DNA of 64,000 nucleotides. It comes from Cyanophora paradoxa (Eukaryota; Glaucocystophyceae; Cyanophorales; Cyanophoraceae). The notes below the pieces were generated by a model, which saw only the letters and a list, made by a program, of their open reading frames with translations, was not told the DNA's origin and did not search any database. Positions 52,700-64,000 of the stretch are shown piece after piece. Each line of letters begins with the position of its first letter. Position 1 is the first letter of the stretch. The position numbers and the translations under genes were made by a program. Location: the NCBI GenBank assembly GCA_004431415.1, contig QPMI01000520.1:248001-312000 (forward strand), in the 5' to 3' direction.

Positions 52700-53480
52700 G
52701 GGGGGGGGGAGCGGGGCCAGAGAGGCGAGGCGGGCGGCCGGGCGAGGCGGGCGGCCGGGCGAGGCGGGCGGCCGGGCGAGGCGGGCGGGGTGGCGAGGCG
52801 GGCGGGTGCACGTGGGGTGGCGAGGCGGGCGGCGGCGGCGGCGGGCGGGAAAGCGGGAGGAGAGACAGGTGGCGCCGGCGCCGGGCCCTGCGCATAGCCT
52901 GCACATACGCAGAGCCGAGGCGTCAGCTCGCCCCGGACAGAGGCCGGCCAGCGGTGGCGGCCGGGCCAGGTGCGCAGCAGCAGCGGCGGGGCGAACCTGG
53001 AGTCGGCGAAGCTGAAGCATCCGGCGGGCGGCGGGCGGGAAAGCGGGAGGAGAGGTAGGTGGCGCCGGGACCTGCTGATAGCCTGCGCATGCGCAGAGCC
53101 GAGGCGTCAGCTCGCCCCGGACAGCGGCCGTGCGGGGGCGGGGCCCAGCGGGGACGGCCGGGTCACTGAGTCAGGTGCGCAGCAGCAGCGGCGGGGCGAG
53201 CCTGGAGTCGGCGAAGCTGAAGCATCCGGCGGAGCGGCGAAGCTGAAGTAGCCAGCGGGGCCGCGGGCGAGGAAGCGGGCGGGGCGGCAGGTGGCGCCGG
53301 GCCCTGCGCATAGCCTGCGCAAGGCCGAGGCGTCAGCTCGCGCCAGACAGCGGCGGCGCGGGGGCGGGGCCCAGCGGCAGCGGCCGGGTGAGATGCGTAG
53401 CATGCGCAGCGAAGCTGATGCGGGCGGGGAAGTCGATCGAAGCGGGTGGAGCGGGAGGGCCGAGGCGTCAGCGCGCCCTG
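52700..53480. repeat. GC-rich satellite: 18-bp and about 200-bp tandem repeats
   Basis: From about 52,725 the unit GCGAGGCGGGCGGCCGGG repeats about four times and then decays. From about 52,850, three to four units of about 190-230 bp share AGCGGGAGGAGAG, CAGGTGGCGCCGG, TAGCCTGCGCA, CCGAGGCGTCAGCTCG, CAGCAGCAGCGGCGGGGCGA and GTCGGCGAAGCTGAAGC. Long open frames here are by-products of the repeats. No gene is supported. Confidence 0.8.
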
Positions 53481-54276
53481 CCGGAGAGCGGCGGTGTGGG
53501 GTCGAAGCCCAGCCCGGCGCGGCGTACTAGGAGCAGTTGCGAATACTGTAACGCCGCCACCATCTCGGGTCGCTGGCCGCGCGCGGGTCAAGACACGCGG
53601 GTCAAGACACGCGTGCGTGCACGTGCACTGCGGCCTGCACTCGATCGCGAGGCGCTTGAAGGGCTTGAAGGGTTCTAGATGTGCTTGAACCGAAGCCCGT
53701 CAGAAACCGAGCTCGAGAGCGTAGGCGAAACGCCGCGAGCGCGCACCGGAACGCGGCGTCGCGGGCGCGCGAATTGCTTCCGGTTGCAAGGCAGCTCAGC
53801 CCCGCGACCTCATCCACCACGACGCGCCATGCTCGTGTACCCAGCAATCGCCACAAACTCTCAGGAGCACTTTTTTCGGGCGCCCGGTACAACAGGTACT
53901 TGAGGCGGCCTAGCGCGCCACCCTGTGCCCCTTCGGTCTCGGCATGTATGACATGAATCGTCGGGCTCATCAGGCGCATTCAGGCGCACTTGGTCCGGCA
54001 GATATATCGCCACTTGGTGAGGCGCTAGATCACATTTTCGTAAAATGTGTTATTGCCCATTCCTGGCCCACCGGACGGGGCCCGGATGTCCCGGAACATA
54101 TTTCCGGGCTTCTAGGGGCATGCCTTGCGAGGATCCGGCGAGAAAACCAGGCTTTTTGGAGGTCGGGACATTTCGTTTTGGCCTAGGGTGGGCACCCGAA
54201 CACCCCCAAGTGGGGGAAGGGGAAGGGGGTCCTTCCCCAATAACGTAATCTATCTTTGAAGACGCGACCGAGAACC
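53481..54276. other. Gene-free region with hairpins
   Basis: No exon chain was seen. Positions 54,030-54,240 contain several stem-loops: ACATTTTCGTAAAATGT, CCGGAACATATTTCCGG, and GGGGAAGGGGGTCCTTCCCC close to the GST stop. The last resembles in style the G/C hairpin that ends the LINEs. This may be a decayed mobile element or an RNA structure. Confidence 0.4.
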
Positions 54277-55244
54277 CTACTCGAACTTGCCGGTCTCCTT
54301 CAGCGCCTTCTCGAGGTCCAACAGCCGCCCTGCGATGGGGGTGCGGGCGTCAGTCGACGTCGGAGGCGGGTGCAGCAAACGCCGAGCTGCGCTGGGCGGG
54401 GTCGCGGGGGGGCGCGCCGGCGTCGGCCCAGTTCGTGAGGCCCTTCTCCATCTCGCCGCGGACGCGCTGGACGACGGGGTCCTCGTTCACCGCCGCCCAC
54501 CACGCCCGCAGCTTCGGGCGCGCCCCCAGCAGCCGCTCCTCCGTCCAGCCCCAGTACCGGAACAGGATGAAGTGGTAGTAGACGAAGGTGGGGTACAGCG
54601 CGAGGTCGGCGGTCGTGAGGCGGTCGCCGGCGAGGAAGCGGGTACCCCCGACGCACGCCTCGATCTGGTCCAGGTACGTCTCGATGGCCGCGAAGCTCTC
54701 CTCCCGCTTCTCCGCCGGCATCCGGTTGTACAGCGCCTGCCCCCGCCCGGGGTAAGACTGGCCCCGAAACAGAGAGAGCAAGCGCAGAGCAGATCGCGCG
54801 CCTTCTGGTGCGGGTGCATGTAAATGTCGTGGAGGCGGGCGATGTACGCGGCGCGGGCGCGCAGCTCGGGGGTCGCGGGGACCAGCTGCTGCCCCTTGTA
54901 CTTGTCCACCAGGAACTGCACGATCAGCTCGCTCTCCGGGAGCACCTGCCGCCCCCGAGGGAGGTCAGCCGGCGCCGGCCGCCGGGGCGCCGCTCGGAGC
55001 CGCCGGCGCGGCAGGGGCGGGGCGGGGCGGACGGTGCCGTCGGCCATCCTGAAGGCGGGGATCTTGCCCAGGGGGTTGATCGCAGACCACTCCGGCTTCT
55101 TGAAGCCCGGCGGCCGCTGCGCGCGCCCCGGTCGGATCGGAGGGAATCCGGCTTTGATCTGATTCAGACCTCGACGAGAATCTCCGTCTCAAGCCCCAGC
55201 GCGTAGACCACGTGCCGAGGTCGCGCGCCGAAGTTCGACGTCGG
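54277..55244 (-). CDS. Glutathione S-transferase-like protein
   Basis: A probable cytosolic GST conjugating glutathione to electrophiles. The first exon found encodes TSNFGARPRHVVYALGLETE and ILVE, the beta1-alpha1 region, spliced to FKKPEWSAINPLGKIPAFRM. Then VLPESELIVQFLVDKYKGQQ carries the ES motif that binds the glutathione gamma-glutamyl group. ARAAYIARLHDIYMHPHQKA, AIETYLDQIEACVGGTRFLA and GDRLTTADLALYPTFVYYHF form the helical C-terminal domain (the T-ADL N-capping motif). The end is LLDLEKALKETGKFE at 54277. The true start lies upstream in an exon I could not find, so the N-terminal Ser/Tyr/Cys catalytic residue cannot be checked beyond TSNF. Five or so short introns. Confidence 0.85.
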
Positions 55245-56008
55245 CTGCGCGTCTCCATCAGTGGGGCCGGCATGTGCGGTCGCATGTCTGCCATAGAGCG
55301 GAGCGCACGCCGCCGGCGCCGCCGGCCGGGCATGTGCGGCCGCGGGTCTATATATCATAGAGCGGCGCGCGCGCAGCCACCGGACGCACGGTCGTATAAA
55401 GGATGGGCTTCGACGTTGACGCCGAGCACTCAAACTGAACTGAGCTGGTTTGGCTGGCGCCGGCCGCGCGCCTTGTCTGAACCGAAAGCGAGAAGCATGT
55501 GCTCCGCTGCTGGGCAAGCCGGGCCGTGCTGGAGCTCCGTATCGACGCGCGCTGCACAGGAGCGATCGGGAGCGCGAAGGCGGGCATCTGGTCGTAGCCG
55601 GTTTTTTTCGCAGGCGGGTACGGCGAATCGGCCTCTCTGCCCGCTGCTAGCGCTCGCCTGAAGTGGGCGCTTTCGACTTGTGCACGCAACGCGCTTCAAT
55701 TAGGAAACGCAGCAGACCTCCGCACCGCCCCAGCCGGCGACCTGCTGTCGCTCCAGCGACCTGCTGTCGCTCAAGCGCTGCATCGCAAAAGCAAGGACAT
55801 CATCGCGTCTGCCTGTAGCAACGACCGCAAGTCGCCGCTTTTCGTCTGCAGCTGTCACAAGCATCCGGGCGCTAGGGCTTACAAAGCGCGCGGTTCCGCG
55901 CGCCTGCACGTGCAGCGGCGATCGAAAGCGCCAGTTCCCGGCGGCTACAAATTTTACAGAGCGATCCAGCCGCTGCGCGGCCCAGGTCGTGCGGGCGGAA
56001 GCGGCATC
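55245..56008. other. Intergenic between GST and MFS transporter
   Basis: This should contain the missing GST 5' exon and both promoters. TATA-like motifs TCTATATATCATAG (about 55,348) and GTATAAAGG (about 55,393) stand out in GC-rich DNA. A short degenerate duplication (GGCATGTGCGGTCGCATGTC and a variant) lies at about 55,268-55,345. No exon chain is proven. Confidence 0.35.
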
Positions 56009-56009
56009 G

Positions 56010-57999
56010 ATGGTCGTCGCATCGCCGTCGCCGACGGGCGTGTCGGCCGCCGCCGATCTGCGTGCAAAGCTCTACAAGCGCAATGTCAAGCTGATTCCCG
56101 TCCGTTGCTTTGGCTGCCTCATCGGTCGACTTGGAAGTTTCTTATCCGGTCGCGTGCGCAGTTCATAAGATGCCTTCGGATGGCTTTGATAGCTCAGGTA
56201 ATCTACGCCTTGCTCTGCTCTGAGCTTGACTGCGGCTTGCACTGAGCGATCCTGCTTCGCCCAGGGCGTGATTGTTTATTACTGGCAAAACGAGATCGGC
56301 TGCTCCGTACGGGAAGTCCTGCTCCTCCAAACCCTCAGCAGCGTGTGGGTGGTGCTGCTGGAGGTGCCCTCGGGCTACCTGAGCGACCGTATCGGGAGGA
56401 AACGGACGCTGCTGCTTAGCGCCCTCTTCAACGCGTCCGCCTTCGTGCGCGCGCCCCCTCCGGAGCACGCCGGGGTTGAAGACGTGCTGCTGCAGGTCGC
56501 GTACGCGCTCGCGTTCAACGTCGCCGGCCTCGCTGTCGCCGAGACGCTCCTCGCCGTCGGCTACGCCCTCTGGCGCGCCCCGCCGGCTCGCCGGCCAGCG
56601 CGCTCCGCCCCTCGTGCTGACGGGCGCGGGCAGGTCGGGGACCGACGTCTCGATCCTGTACGAGAGCCTGAAGGGCCTGGGGTCGGACGGCGAGGGCCAG
56701 GCGCTGGGCAAGGAGTCGCGCACCCTCTTCTTCGCGCAGGCCACCGAGGCGACGGCGGCGGTCATCGGCGGCTACATCGGGACGCGCAACCTGCGGGCGG
56801 CCATGTGGGCCACCGCCGCGCCCTTCCTGCTCGTCTTCGCCATCGTCGCGGTGTACGTCGTGGAGCCGGCGGGCGAGGCGGACGAGTCCCGGCACCGCGC
56901 CCGGCCCCAGGGCTTCTTCGCACGCGAGGCGCGCCGCCTCTGCCGGCCGCCTCCGTCGCCTCCGACGCCAACGCGCCCCGCCCCGCGCAGGCTGCGGTGC
57001 TCAAGGGGATGCTGGCGGAGATACGGGCGGACCTGCGTCCCTCCGGGGCCATCCTCCTGCCCTTTTGCGCCGCGGCGCTCATCTTCACTGGGACGTACAC
57101 CGCCGTCTGGCTCTACCAGCCCCTCTGGGCCGAGGCCGGCATGGAGGTGCCCCCGCCCCGCCCCGCCCCGCCCGCCCCGCCCGCCCCGCGTCGAGCTCCG
57201 GGCGTGGCGCAGCTCTCTTTCTTCGGGTGGGCATGGGCAATTGTGAACCTCGCGGTCAGCGCGGGGGCGCTGCTGGCGGTCCCCGCCGAGAAGCGCGCGG
57301 GGACGCACAACGCCCTCTGCGGCGTCGGCGCGCTTCTCTGCGCCTCCTACGCCCTCTGCGCCTTCGCCCGCGCCCCCTGGGCCCTCGGTCCGCCCCCGCC
57401 CCTCCTCGCCCCGACTCCGCGCGCGCGCCCTCGGGCTCACTGCCCGGCCGCCAGTGGTGGCCGGCTGCTTCGTGAACAGCTGCCGGGGGATCACGGCGCC
57501 GGTGATCAACACGTACATCAACCGGCGGGTGCCCTCGGAGCGCCGGGCGACGCTCCTCTCCGTGCTCTCCCTCGCCATGCGCACCGTCTTCTGCGTCTTC
57601 TCGCCCATCAACGGCGCCGTCGGGCGCTCCCTCGGCCTCCACGCCTCCTGCCTCCTCTCCGGCTTCCTCCTCGGCGGCAGCGCGGCCGCCGCCATCCTCG
57701 CCTTCCGGCCCGTGTGCGGCCGGGAGGCGCCGCCGCCCCTCTCCGCGGGGGCCGAGCGGGAGTCTGCCGAGGTGGCCCTCATATCGCGCGCCCTCGACGA
57801 GTCCGTCGACCTCGAGCTCGAGGGGGCCGCCCGCCTGCCCCCGGCCCCCCCCGCCCCCGCCCCCTCCGCACCCGCCGCCCCCGCCCCCGAGAGGGCCCCC
57901 GCCCTCCTCTCCCCTGCTCCGAGCGCCCGCTCCCAGGGGGCGGGGCTCGCCCCCCGGCCCCCCAGCGCCCACCCGCCCCCGCTCGCCCCGGAGAGCTAG
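56010..57999 (+). CDS. Major facilitator superfamily transporter
   Basis: A 12-helix-type MFS permease. A possible first exon starts at 56010 (MVVASPSPTGVSAAADLRAK, then LYKRNVKLIPVRCF). The first certain exon reads GVIVYYWQNEIGCSVREVLL, followed by LEVPSGYLSDRIGRKRTLLL, the MFS A-motif. Further exons: ALAFNVAGLAVAETLLAVGY; SGTDVSILYESLKGLG; FAQATEATAAVIGGYIGTRN; MWATAAPFLLVFAIVAVYVV; AILLPFCAAALIFTGTYTAV; LSFFGWAWAIVNLAVSAGAL; ITAPVINTYINRRVPSERRA; and ASCLLSGFLLGGSAAAAILA. A Pro/Ala-rich tail of about 90 residues ends at 57999. The substrate is unknown. The join between the candidate first exon and the rest is unresolved. It converges on the next gene with 125 bp between stops. Confidence 0.82.
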
Positions 58000-58123
58000 C
58001 TAGCTAGCCAGCGCCTCGCCCCCGCGCAGCACGCATGCGCAGAACCCTATTGCACTCAATTTATTGCTTGCATCGCCGACTCGCGTACGTGTACGCACTT
58101 GTACACCAGGGCGCGGCGCAAGC

Positions 58124-60688
58124 CTAGGCCTCGCGGCGGGGGGCCGAGTCCGACGTGCTCCGCCCCGCGCCTCCGCCTCCGGCTTGGGCGGAGGCGGCGA
58201 CGGCGCGGGCGGCGGCGGCGAAGGAGAGGGTGAAGGAGGGGAGGCCGCGGGGCCCCGGGAAGGGCAGGGGCTCGGCGAGCCAGCCCTCGACCCCGGCGGC
58301 GAGGAGGACGAGGGCGACGAGGGCCGGCGCCTCGAGCCCCGCCGCCCCCGCCGCCCGCTCCAGCGCCCCCGCCTCGAAGCGCAGCGGGAGGCGCTCCGCG
58401 GCGAAGGCCGGCGCCGCCCGCCCGTAGTGCACCCGGGGCCGGTAGGCGTAGGGCGCGTCGGAGGGGGCGGGGGACGGGGCGAGCTCGCCGTCGGACCAGG
58501 CGGAGAAGAACAGGCGGGGTTTTTTGTCGGGCGGCGCGACGGCCTCGGCGGCGAGGAAGAAGGACTGCTGCGGCTCCCCGCTGAAGACGGCCGCCACGTC
58601 CAGGCAGTCCGCCAGCGCCCACCCGCACGCCCGCACGCGCACGTGCAGCGCCGGCCCCGCCCCGCGGGCGCCCGAGAGGGAGAGCTGGACGCGGCGGGCG
58701 AAGCTGGGGCCCTGCACCGTGCGCGGCGCCCCCTCGCCCTGCGCCGCCTCGGCCGCGTGAAGACGACGCGCGCGGCCGCCTCGGCGAGGGAGCGCCAGAG
58801 GGCGGGCCCGGCGCCGGCGCCGGCAAGGAGGCGGCCGAGCGGGCTCGCCCCGGGTCGGCTGCGAGGAGGCGGGCCGCCTCGCGGAGGGCCGCCGCGCGCG
58901 CCTCGCACGCCACGAGGGCCCCGGAGCAGGAGCGGACTCTCCGCCTCCCCCCCGCTGCGTCCGGCGCTGCCTCCCCGCGGCCTCCCCGGGGCGCCCGGCG
59001 GGCCCCGAGGGCGGCGAGGCGGCCCAGCGCCCCCTCGCACAGGGCCGCCGCGTCGGCCGTGGCCGCCGGCGGGCGGCCGCAAGCATCCCCTCCAGCGCCG
59101 GCCCGGGGTCGGCGAAGAGGGGGTACAGCCGCTCGCGCTCCGCCTCGCCTGCGCCGTGACAGTCGGGTCAAGGGCACTGCGGCAGCTCCCGCTTTCGAGG
59201 GGCGGGCCGCACGGGCGCGGGCGGCGGCGTCGTGGCGGCGAGGGCGGCCTCGCGGCGGTCGGCCTCCGGGAAGACGGGGCCGCAGTCCGCGCCCACGGGC
59301 GCCGCGTCGGGCCCCGGCCAGAAGCCGGCCGCGCACGGGCAGGGCGAGCCGGCCCAGGGGCCGCCCCAGCACCCGTCGGGCGGCGCCGCGCGCGCCGTGA
59401 GCGCCGCGGCGACCAGGAACTCGAGCAGGGCCGCCGGGCACAGCTGCACCTGCGTGGCCGCACCGGTCGCCCCAGGAGAGAGCTGGAGGGGGGTGTAGGG
59501 GGCGGGGGCCGCACGCCGAGGGCGATGCAGAGGGCGCGGTGGGCGAAGACGGGGACGCGCCCCCCGGGGAAGGGCGCGCTGCAGAGCTCCACGCAGGCCG
59601 CCAGGGGCACCTCCCCCAGCTCCGTGCTCGCGCCCCGGTAGAAGCCGTCCCCCTGCGCCCCCGCCCGCTCGGGATCAGCGGCCGGGCCCTCGGCGCCGGC
59701 GGCGGCGCTCACGAGCTCCTCGTCCCCGCACGTCTCGATCGAGTGCCTGCGGAGCGGGCGCGGGCGTGAGCGACGCAGGCGGAGCCGAGAAGAGCGGGGT
59801 CCGGCGGAGGCGCACACGGCGGCGCTGGAGGAGATCCGCAGGGCGCGGTCGGCGATGCGCCAGGAGCAGACGAGGTCCAGCGTGCCCAGCTCCGGGGGCT
59901 CCTCCCCCGCCTCGAAGCGCCTCGCCAGGATCCTCAACGACGAGATCCCGATCTCCGGCTCCTGCGATCTCAGATTGGGGGGGCGACCGCTCGCGCCGCG
60001 GGGCGCGCCGCTTTCGTCCGTTACCTGCAGCTCGTGCCACCTAGAACGGGCGGAACGCTGGACGATGCTGGCGTCGACTCGGACCGCGCTCGCGTCCGGC
60101 CCGCAGATGTCGAACACCGCGCGCGTCTCGTAGCTGCGCCGGCGCTGAGCTGTCTAGCTGCTACAAACAACAGCGACGCACTTGAAGGTGTCCTTGCCCG
60201 CACCGGCGCGCCAGTGGCCGTGTCTGCAAGATGATGAGCAGCCTCTGCCCGAGAAGGAGACGCGCTTCGCGATGCGGGATATTGTCTCGAAGGCGTTCGG
60301 CGTGAGGCGGCCGGCGAAGCGCGACGAGAGCGCAGCGGCAAGGAGCCTAGACTGGGTCAGCTGCTGAACAGAGCGGCAGACTGAGAAACCGAAGTGTCGC
60401 AGGCAGGCCCGCTTGAAGATTAGACATTCCGGAGCCTGCGCAGGCGCCAGCGTCGAACTCGAAGCGCTCTCCCCGATTAACCGCAAGTACAAAGCGCGCC
60501 AAAGCGGCGCGAGCAGCTCGCGCAGGCGGCGGCTGCAACACGAGAGCGCCGCGAGGCTCAGCGCTGTGCAACGATGATCAGGTTTTTAAAGACGGGGTGC
60601 ATGGCGCGTCCAGGGGCGGCGCACGTTTACACGTCTTTGCGCAGTAAAGAATGAGATCGTCCGGCAGGTCTTCCAGCTGCAGGCCCAT
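58124..60688 (-). CDS. Hypothetical protein, possibly F-box
   Basis: The family is not firmly recognised. A start at 60688 gives MGLQLEDLPDDLILYCAKT, which splices in phase to RRLRELLAPLWRAL and looks like a short F-box. Further exons: LTQSRLLAAALSSRFAGRLT with PNAFETISRIAKRVSFSG; VFDICGPDASAVRVDASIVQ; RSARSRWHELQVTDESG; EIGISSLRILARRFEAGEEP; LGTLDLVCSWRIADRALRIS; STELGEVPLAACVELCSAPF; GGRVPVFAHRALCIALG; LHVRVRACGWALADCLDVAA; and QQSFFLAAEAVAPPDKKPRL. The long Ala-rich last exon ends at 58124. It may be a ubiquitin-ligase adaptor, but the body matches nothing I know. Exon boundaries between 58,700 and 59,600 are uncertain. Confidence 0.4.
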
Positions 60689-60976
60689 GATGCGGACTTC
60701 TGACAAGGGGGTACCACTGACAGCTTGAATTCGGAAAAAACAACAACGGCCGCTCTCCTCGAAGATGGCAGGACGCCCGCCGCCAGGACCCAGCCGCCCG
60801 CAGCAGCAGAGCGCCAGCGCCAGCAGAGGTCAGATTCCCGCCCGTGTGGTCTTTTGCTCTCGCTGACTTGGGGCTGGCACTCGTTTCGCGTCCGCAGAGC
60901 CATGGGAGGTGCAAGACGCTCAGTAGCGTTGATATTGCACATCTTTTGCTAACCTGACAGCCGCTTCGCCCCGCAG

Positions 60977-63056
60977 ATCGACCCTAGCACGATTACTCTC
61001 TCAAGGTCGGTCCGGCGGAGCCCTCTCAGCTCGCCCGTGCAGACGCTGTGAGCGGTTGAGCTTATTCTATATGCGCTTGCCTGCAGTGCCCTGGTGCGCC
61101 GCCTCGAGGAGCAGCAGCCACGCGACGGCGCCCCGCCCCACCCCGCCCCGCCCCACCCCGCCCCGCCCTCGTACTGAGCGAGGCGCGCGGCAAAAAAGGG
61201 ACGCGGCGGCTTCGGTATCGTGCACAAGGCACGATGGGCTGTACGTCCCTCTCGGCCCGACCAGCCGGCCCACGCCTGACTCCCCAGCGTACAGGGCCAG
61301 AAGGTGGCTGTAAAGAAGCTCGTGAACAGCGCTGCGATGAATGCAGAGACGCGGGAGGAGTTTAAGCAGGAAGCACGGTGCAGGCTCTTGTCGACGCGTA
61401 CATCGCAGACAGCGGCCGCGCTGACGGCAGCGCTGCAGGTTGCTGTCAGTCCTTCGGCACCCTAACATCGTGCGCTGCTCCCACCTTCCAGCGCAGCGAT
61501 CGCCTCTAATCGCAAACCCTGCAGATCAACGTGCGCCAGAGCACGCCCCGGGCCGCAGCGCCCGCAATAACAAACGCTGTCGCGCAGTTCTTTGGAGCAT
61601 GTGTCTCTGATCCTCAGAACATGATGATCGTTACCGAATACTGCCACGGCGGCAACTTGTTCGACTACATCCGCAACGTGAGCCCCCTGTCTCCCTCTCC
61701 CGTTGGCGCCGACTTCCTCTCACACTCGCCGTCTCAGAACCAGCTGGTGATGGAGAGGAAGCTGGAGATCCTGCGCGACGTCGCCTGCGGCATGCTGTAC
61801 CTGCTCAACTACCGCAACCCGCCCATCCTGCACCGCGACCTGAAGAGCCCCAACGTCCTCCTCGCCCGCGACGGGACGGCGAAGCTCTGCGACTTCGGGT
61901 ACGCCCGCGTAAAGACGGAGGCGATGCGTCTGTCCGGCATCCTCGGCACGCCCCAGTGGATGGCCCCCGGTCCGCCCTCATTGGCTTCCGCGTCTTCGCC
62001 CGCTGAGCGGTTTTTTCTCCCACAGAGGTTCTCAAGGGAGAGCTGAACGCGACAGGTTATTTTCCTCACATCCTTCCTCTATCTACTCCTCTGACGCCGC
62101 CCCCGCAGAGAAGAGCGACGTCTTCAGTTTCGGTGCCCCTTCCCGCGCCCCCCTCCGCCTCCCTTCCCGTACCCCTCGCCGACGGCGGGCGCAGGCGTGA
62201 TCATGTGGGAGGTGGCGGGGAACACGGCGAGGATGCCGTGGGAGGGCGTCGGCCCACACCAGATCGTCAAGCGCGTCGTCAAGGGCGAGCGGTTACCCAT
62301 CACCCCGGACCACGACCCCTGGTGCGCTCCTCCCGCCTTTTCCCGGGTTCCTTTCCTCACGGGGGGCGTGCAGGCTGGCACAGCTAATCCCGCGCTGCTG
62401 GAAGGCGGACCCGAGGGAGCGGCCGTCGTTCCGCGAGCTTTCGGAGCTGATCCAGGGGCGCCTCGACGAGCTCACGGGCAGGCAGTCCTTCGGCCCCGGG
62501 CCCGGCTTTAGCCCCGCCGACAAGTACAGCCCCGGCAACAGTGCGCCCTTCCTCGGCCCCGCCCTGTGCTCTCCTGACGGGGCCCTCGACCCCTCAGGCA
62601 CGTGGTCGCCCGCGAGCAAGCTCACGACACCGGATCGCAAGCTCTCGGTGCCCTCGTTCGGGACGCCCGTGCAGGGCAGCCCGCTGCGCGGCGGGCCCTC
62701 CACGTTCCGAAACGACACCTTCTCCGCTGTCCGTTTTCTTTCCCTTTCTTGTGGCTCGCTCTGAACCGCGCGCCGCGCAGTGCCTGCCGAACTTCCTTGC
62801 GGAGAAGGTCGGACTCACGTCGAGCGGCCTGAAGACGATGGGCCTCGGCGGCCTCTGCACCTCTTCTTGTCTAGACGGCCTGCGAGACAAGCTTGAAGAG
62901 TTTTTGAGCGCGGAGGACCACGGGCGAAGCAAGCCCACATCGGCCCACTCCTCTTCTTCTTCTGTCGCGGAGCCAGCCCAAGAACAGACTCAACGATGGA
63001 TCGGCTATACCAAGAGGCCGCCCCGCATCGTCCCGCCCCCTCATTTGCAGAAATAG
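60977..63056 (+). CDS. Tyrosine kinase-like (TKL/Raf-type) protein kinase
   Basis: A Ser/Thr kinase of the TKL group. The first clear exon (60,977) gives IDPSTITLSR, then GRGGFGIVHKARWA (Gly-rich loop), GQKVAVKKLVNSAAMNAETR (catalytic Lys), VLRHPNIV, QFFGACVSDPQNMMIVTEYC, ILHRDLKSPNVLL (catalytic loop, 61,828-61,863), KLCDFGYARVKTEAMRL (DFG), GTPQWMAP spliced to EVLKGE, EKSDVFSFG, VIMWEVAGNTARMPWEGVGP, and ADPRERPSFRELSELIQGRL. A Ser/Pro-rich tail ends in RIVPPPHLQK at 63056. All kinase motifs are present. N-terminal exons before 60,977 were not found, so regulatory domains are unknown. Introns are 50-100 nt, with CTGA branch motifs in several. Confidence 0.88.
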
Positions 63057-63322
63057 TGTTCGCCTCTCAGCTCGCAGGCCCACCCTCGTATACAGATCAG
63101 CCCCCCTCTTTGTTTCTCCCGTTTCCTTTTTCTTAGCCCGCACCTACGAATGACATCATGCACAGCGACGGAGAGCGCTTGCGGGCTGCCCCAATGCGAA
63201 TGCGGGGTGGAACTAGAAGGCCAGCCCTCCCCGCAGCGCCATCAGACAAGCCTGAAAGAGAGAATGTTTTCTTGACTAGCATACGAGGCCTATACGCTAT
63301 ACACAGCATGTCATAAGCAGTC

Positions 63323-64000
<678 letters not shown>

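Noticed and set aside
52620-53600. Coding frames on both strands of the satellite
   Set aside because: They are repetitive Gly/Arg/Pro frames that follow the tandem DNA units and have no splice or domain signal.

Overview
The window is nuclear DNA from a very GC-rich, gene-dense, intron-rich unicellular eukaryote, most likely a microalga. Evidence: spliced genes for eukaryote-only proteins (Spc24, Arp4, UBP14/USP5, TBC Rab-GAP, PRA1, Rab11, F-box proteins); a cytosolic-type disproportionating enzyme (DPE2), which suggests alpha-glucan/maltose metabolism; and an RWP-RK-type DNA-binding domain. Introns are mostly about 35-110 bases, with GTGCG-type or GC donors, a CTGA-like branch motif and GCAG acceptors. 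The many GC-AG introns recall those reported for haptophytes and dinoflagellates, but the lineage cannot be fixed from this window. Exon joins and protein calls were read by eye; starts are often uncertain.

Layout. 0-27 kb is a compact block of host genes: end of an unknown gene, Spc24(-), a small hypothetical(-), TBC Rab-GAP(+), DPE2(-), PTC7-like PP2C(+), an acidic coiled-coil protein(+), PRA1(-), UBP14/USP5(+), F-box/LRR(+), Arp4(+), and exon 1 of a monocarboxylate-type (MCT) MFS transporter(+). 27.3-47.7 kb is a 20.5-kb segment lying between exon 1 and exon 2 of that transporter. It holds two head-to-tail copies of one LINE retrotransposon (a 10.5-kb copy with long ORFs and a 1.8-kb internally deleted copy), a fragment of a coiled-coil gene, an RWP-RK-like gene with a 57-bp coding repeat, a minisatellite, and a minus-strand gene. 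That gene joins a zinc ribbon, six phage/giant-virus-like 23-residue repeats, an OTU protease domain and a PCNA-box-like tail.

47.76-64 kb returns to host genes: the rest of the transporter(+), an Ldh2/MDH-family oxidoreductase(-) divergent from gluconokinase(+), a satellite array, a glutathione S-transferase(-), an MFS transporter(+), a possible F-box protein(-), a TKL-type kinase(+) and Rab11(-, cut by the window edge).

Working relations: the Ldh2-like enzyme and gluconokinase share a 210-bp divergent promoter and may act together on sugar acids. DPE2 and PTC7 also share a short divergent promoter region. The TBC protein, PRA1 and Rab11 all belong to Rab membrane traffic but are not adjacent. 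The most unusual part is the split transporter locus and the mobile or virus-like cargo within it.
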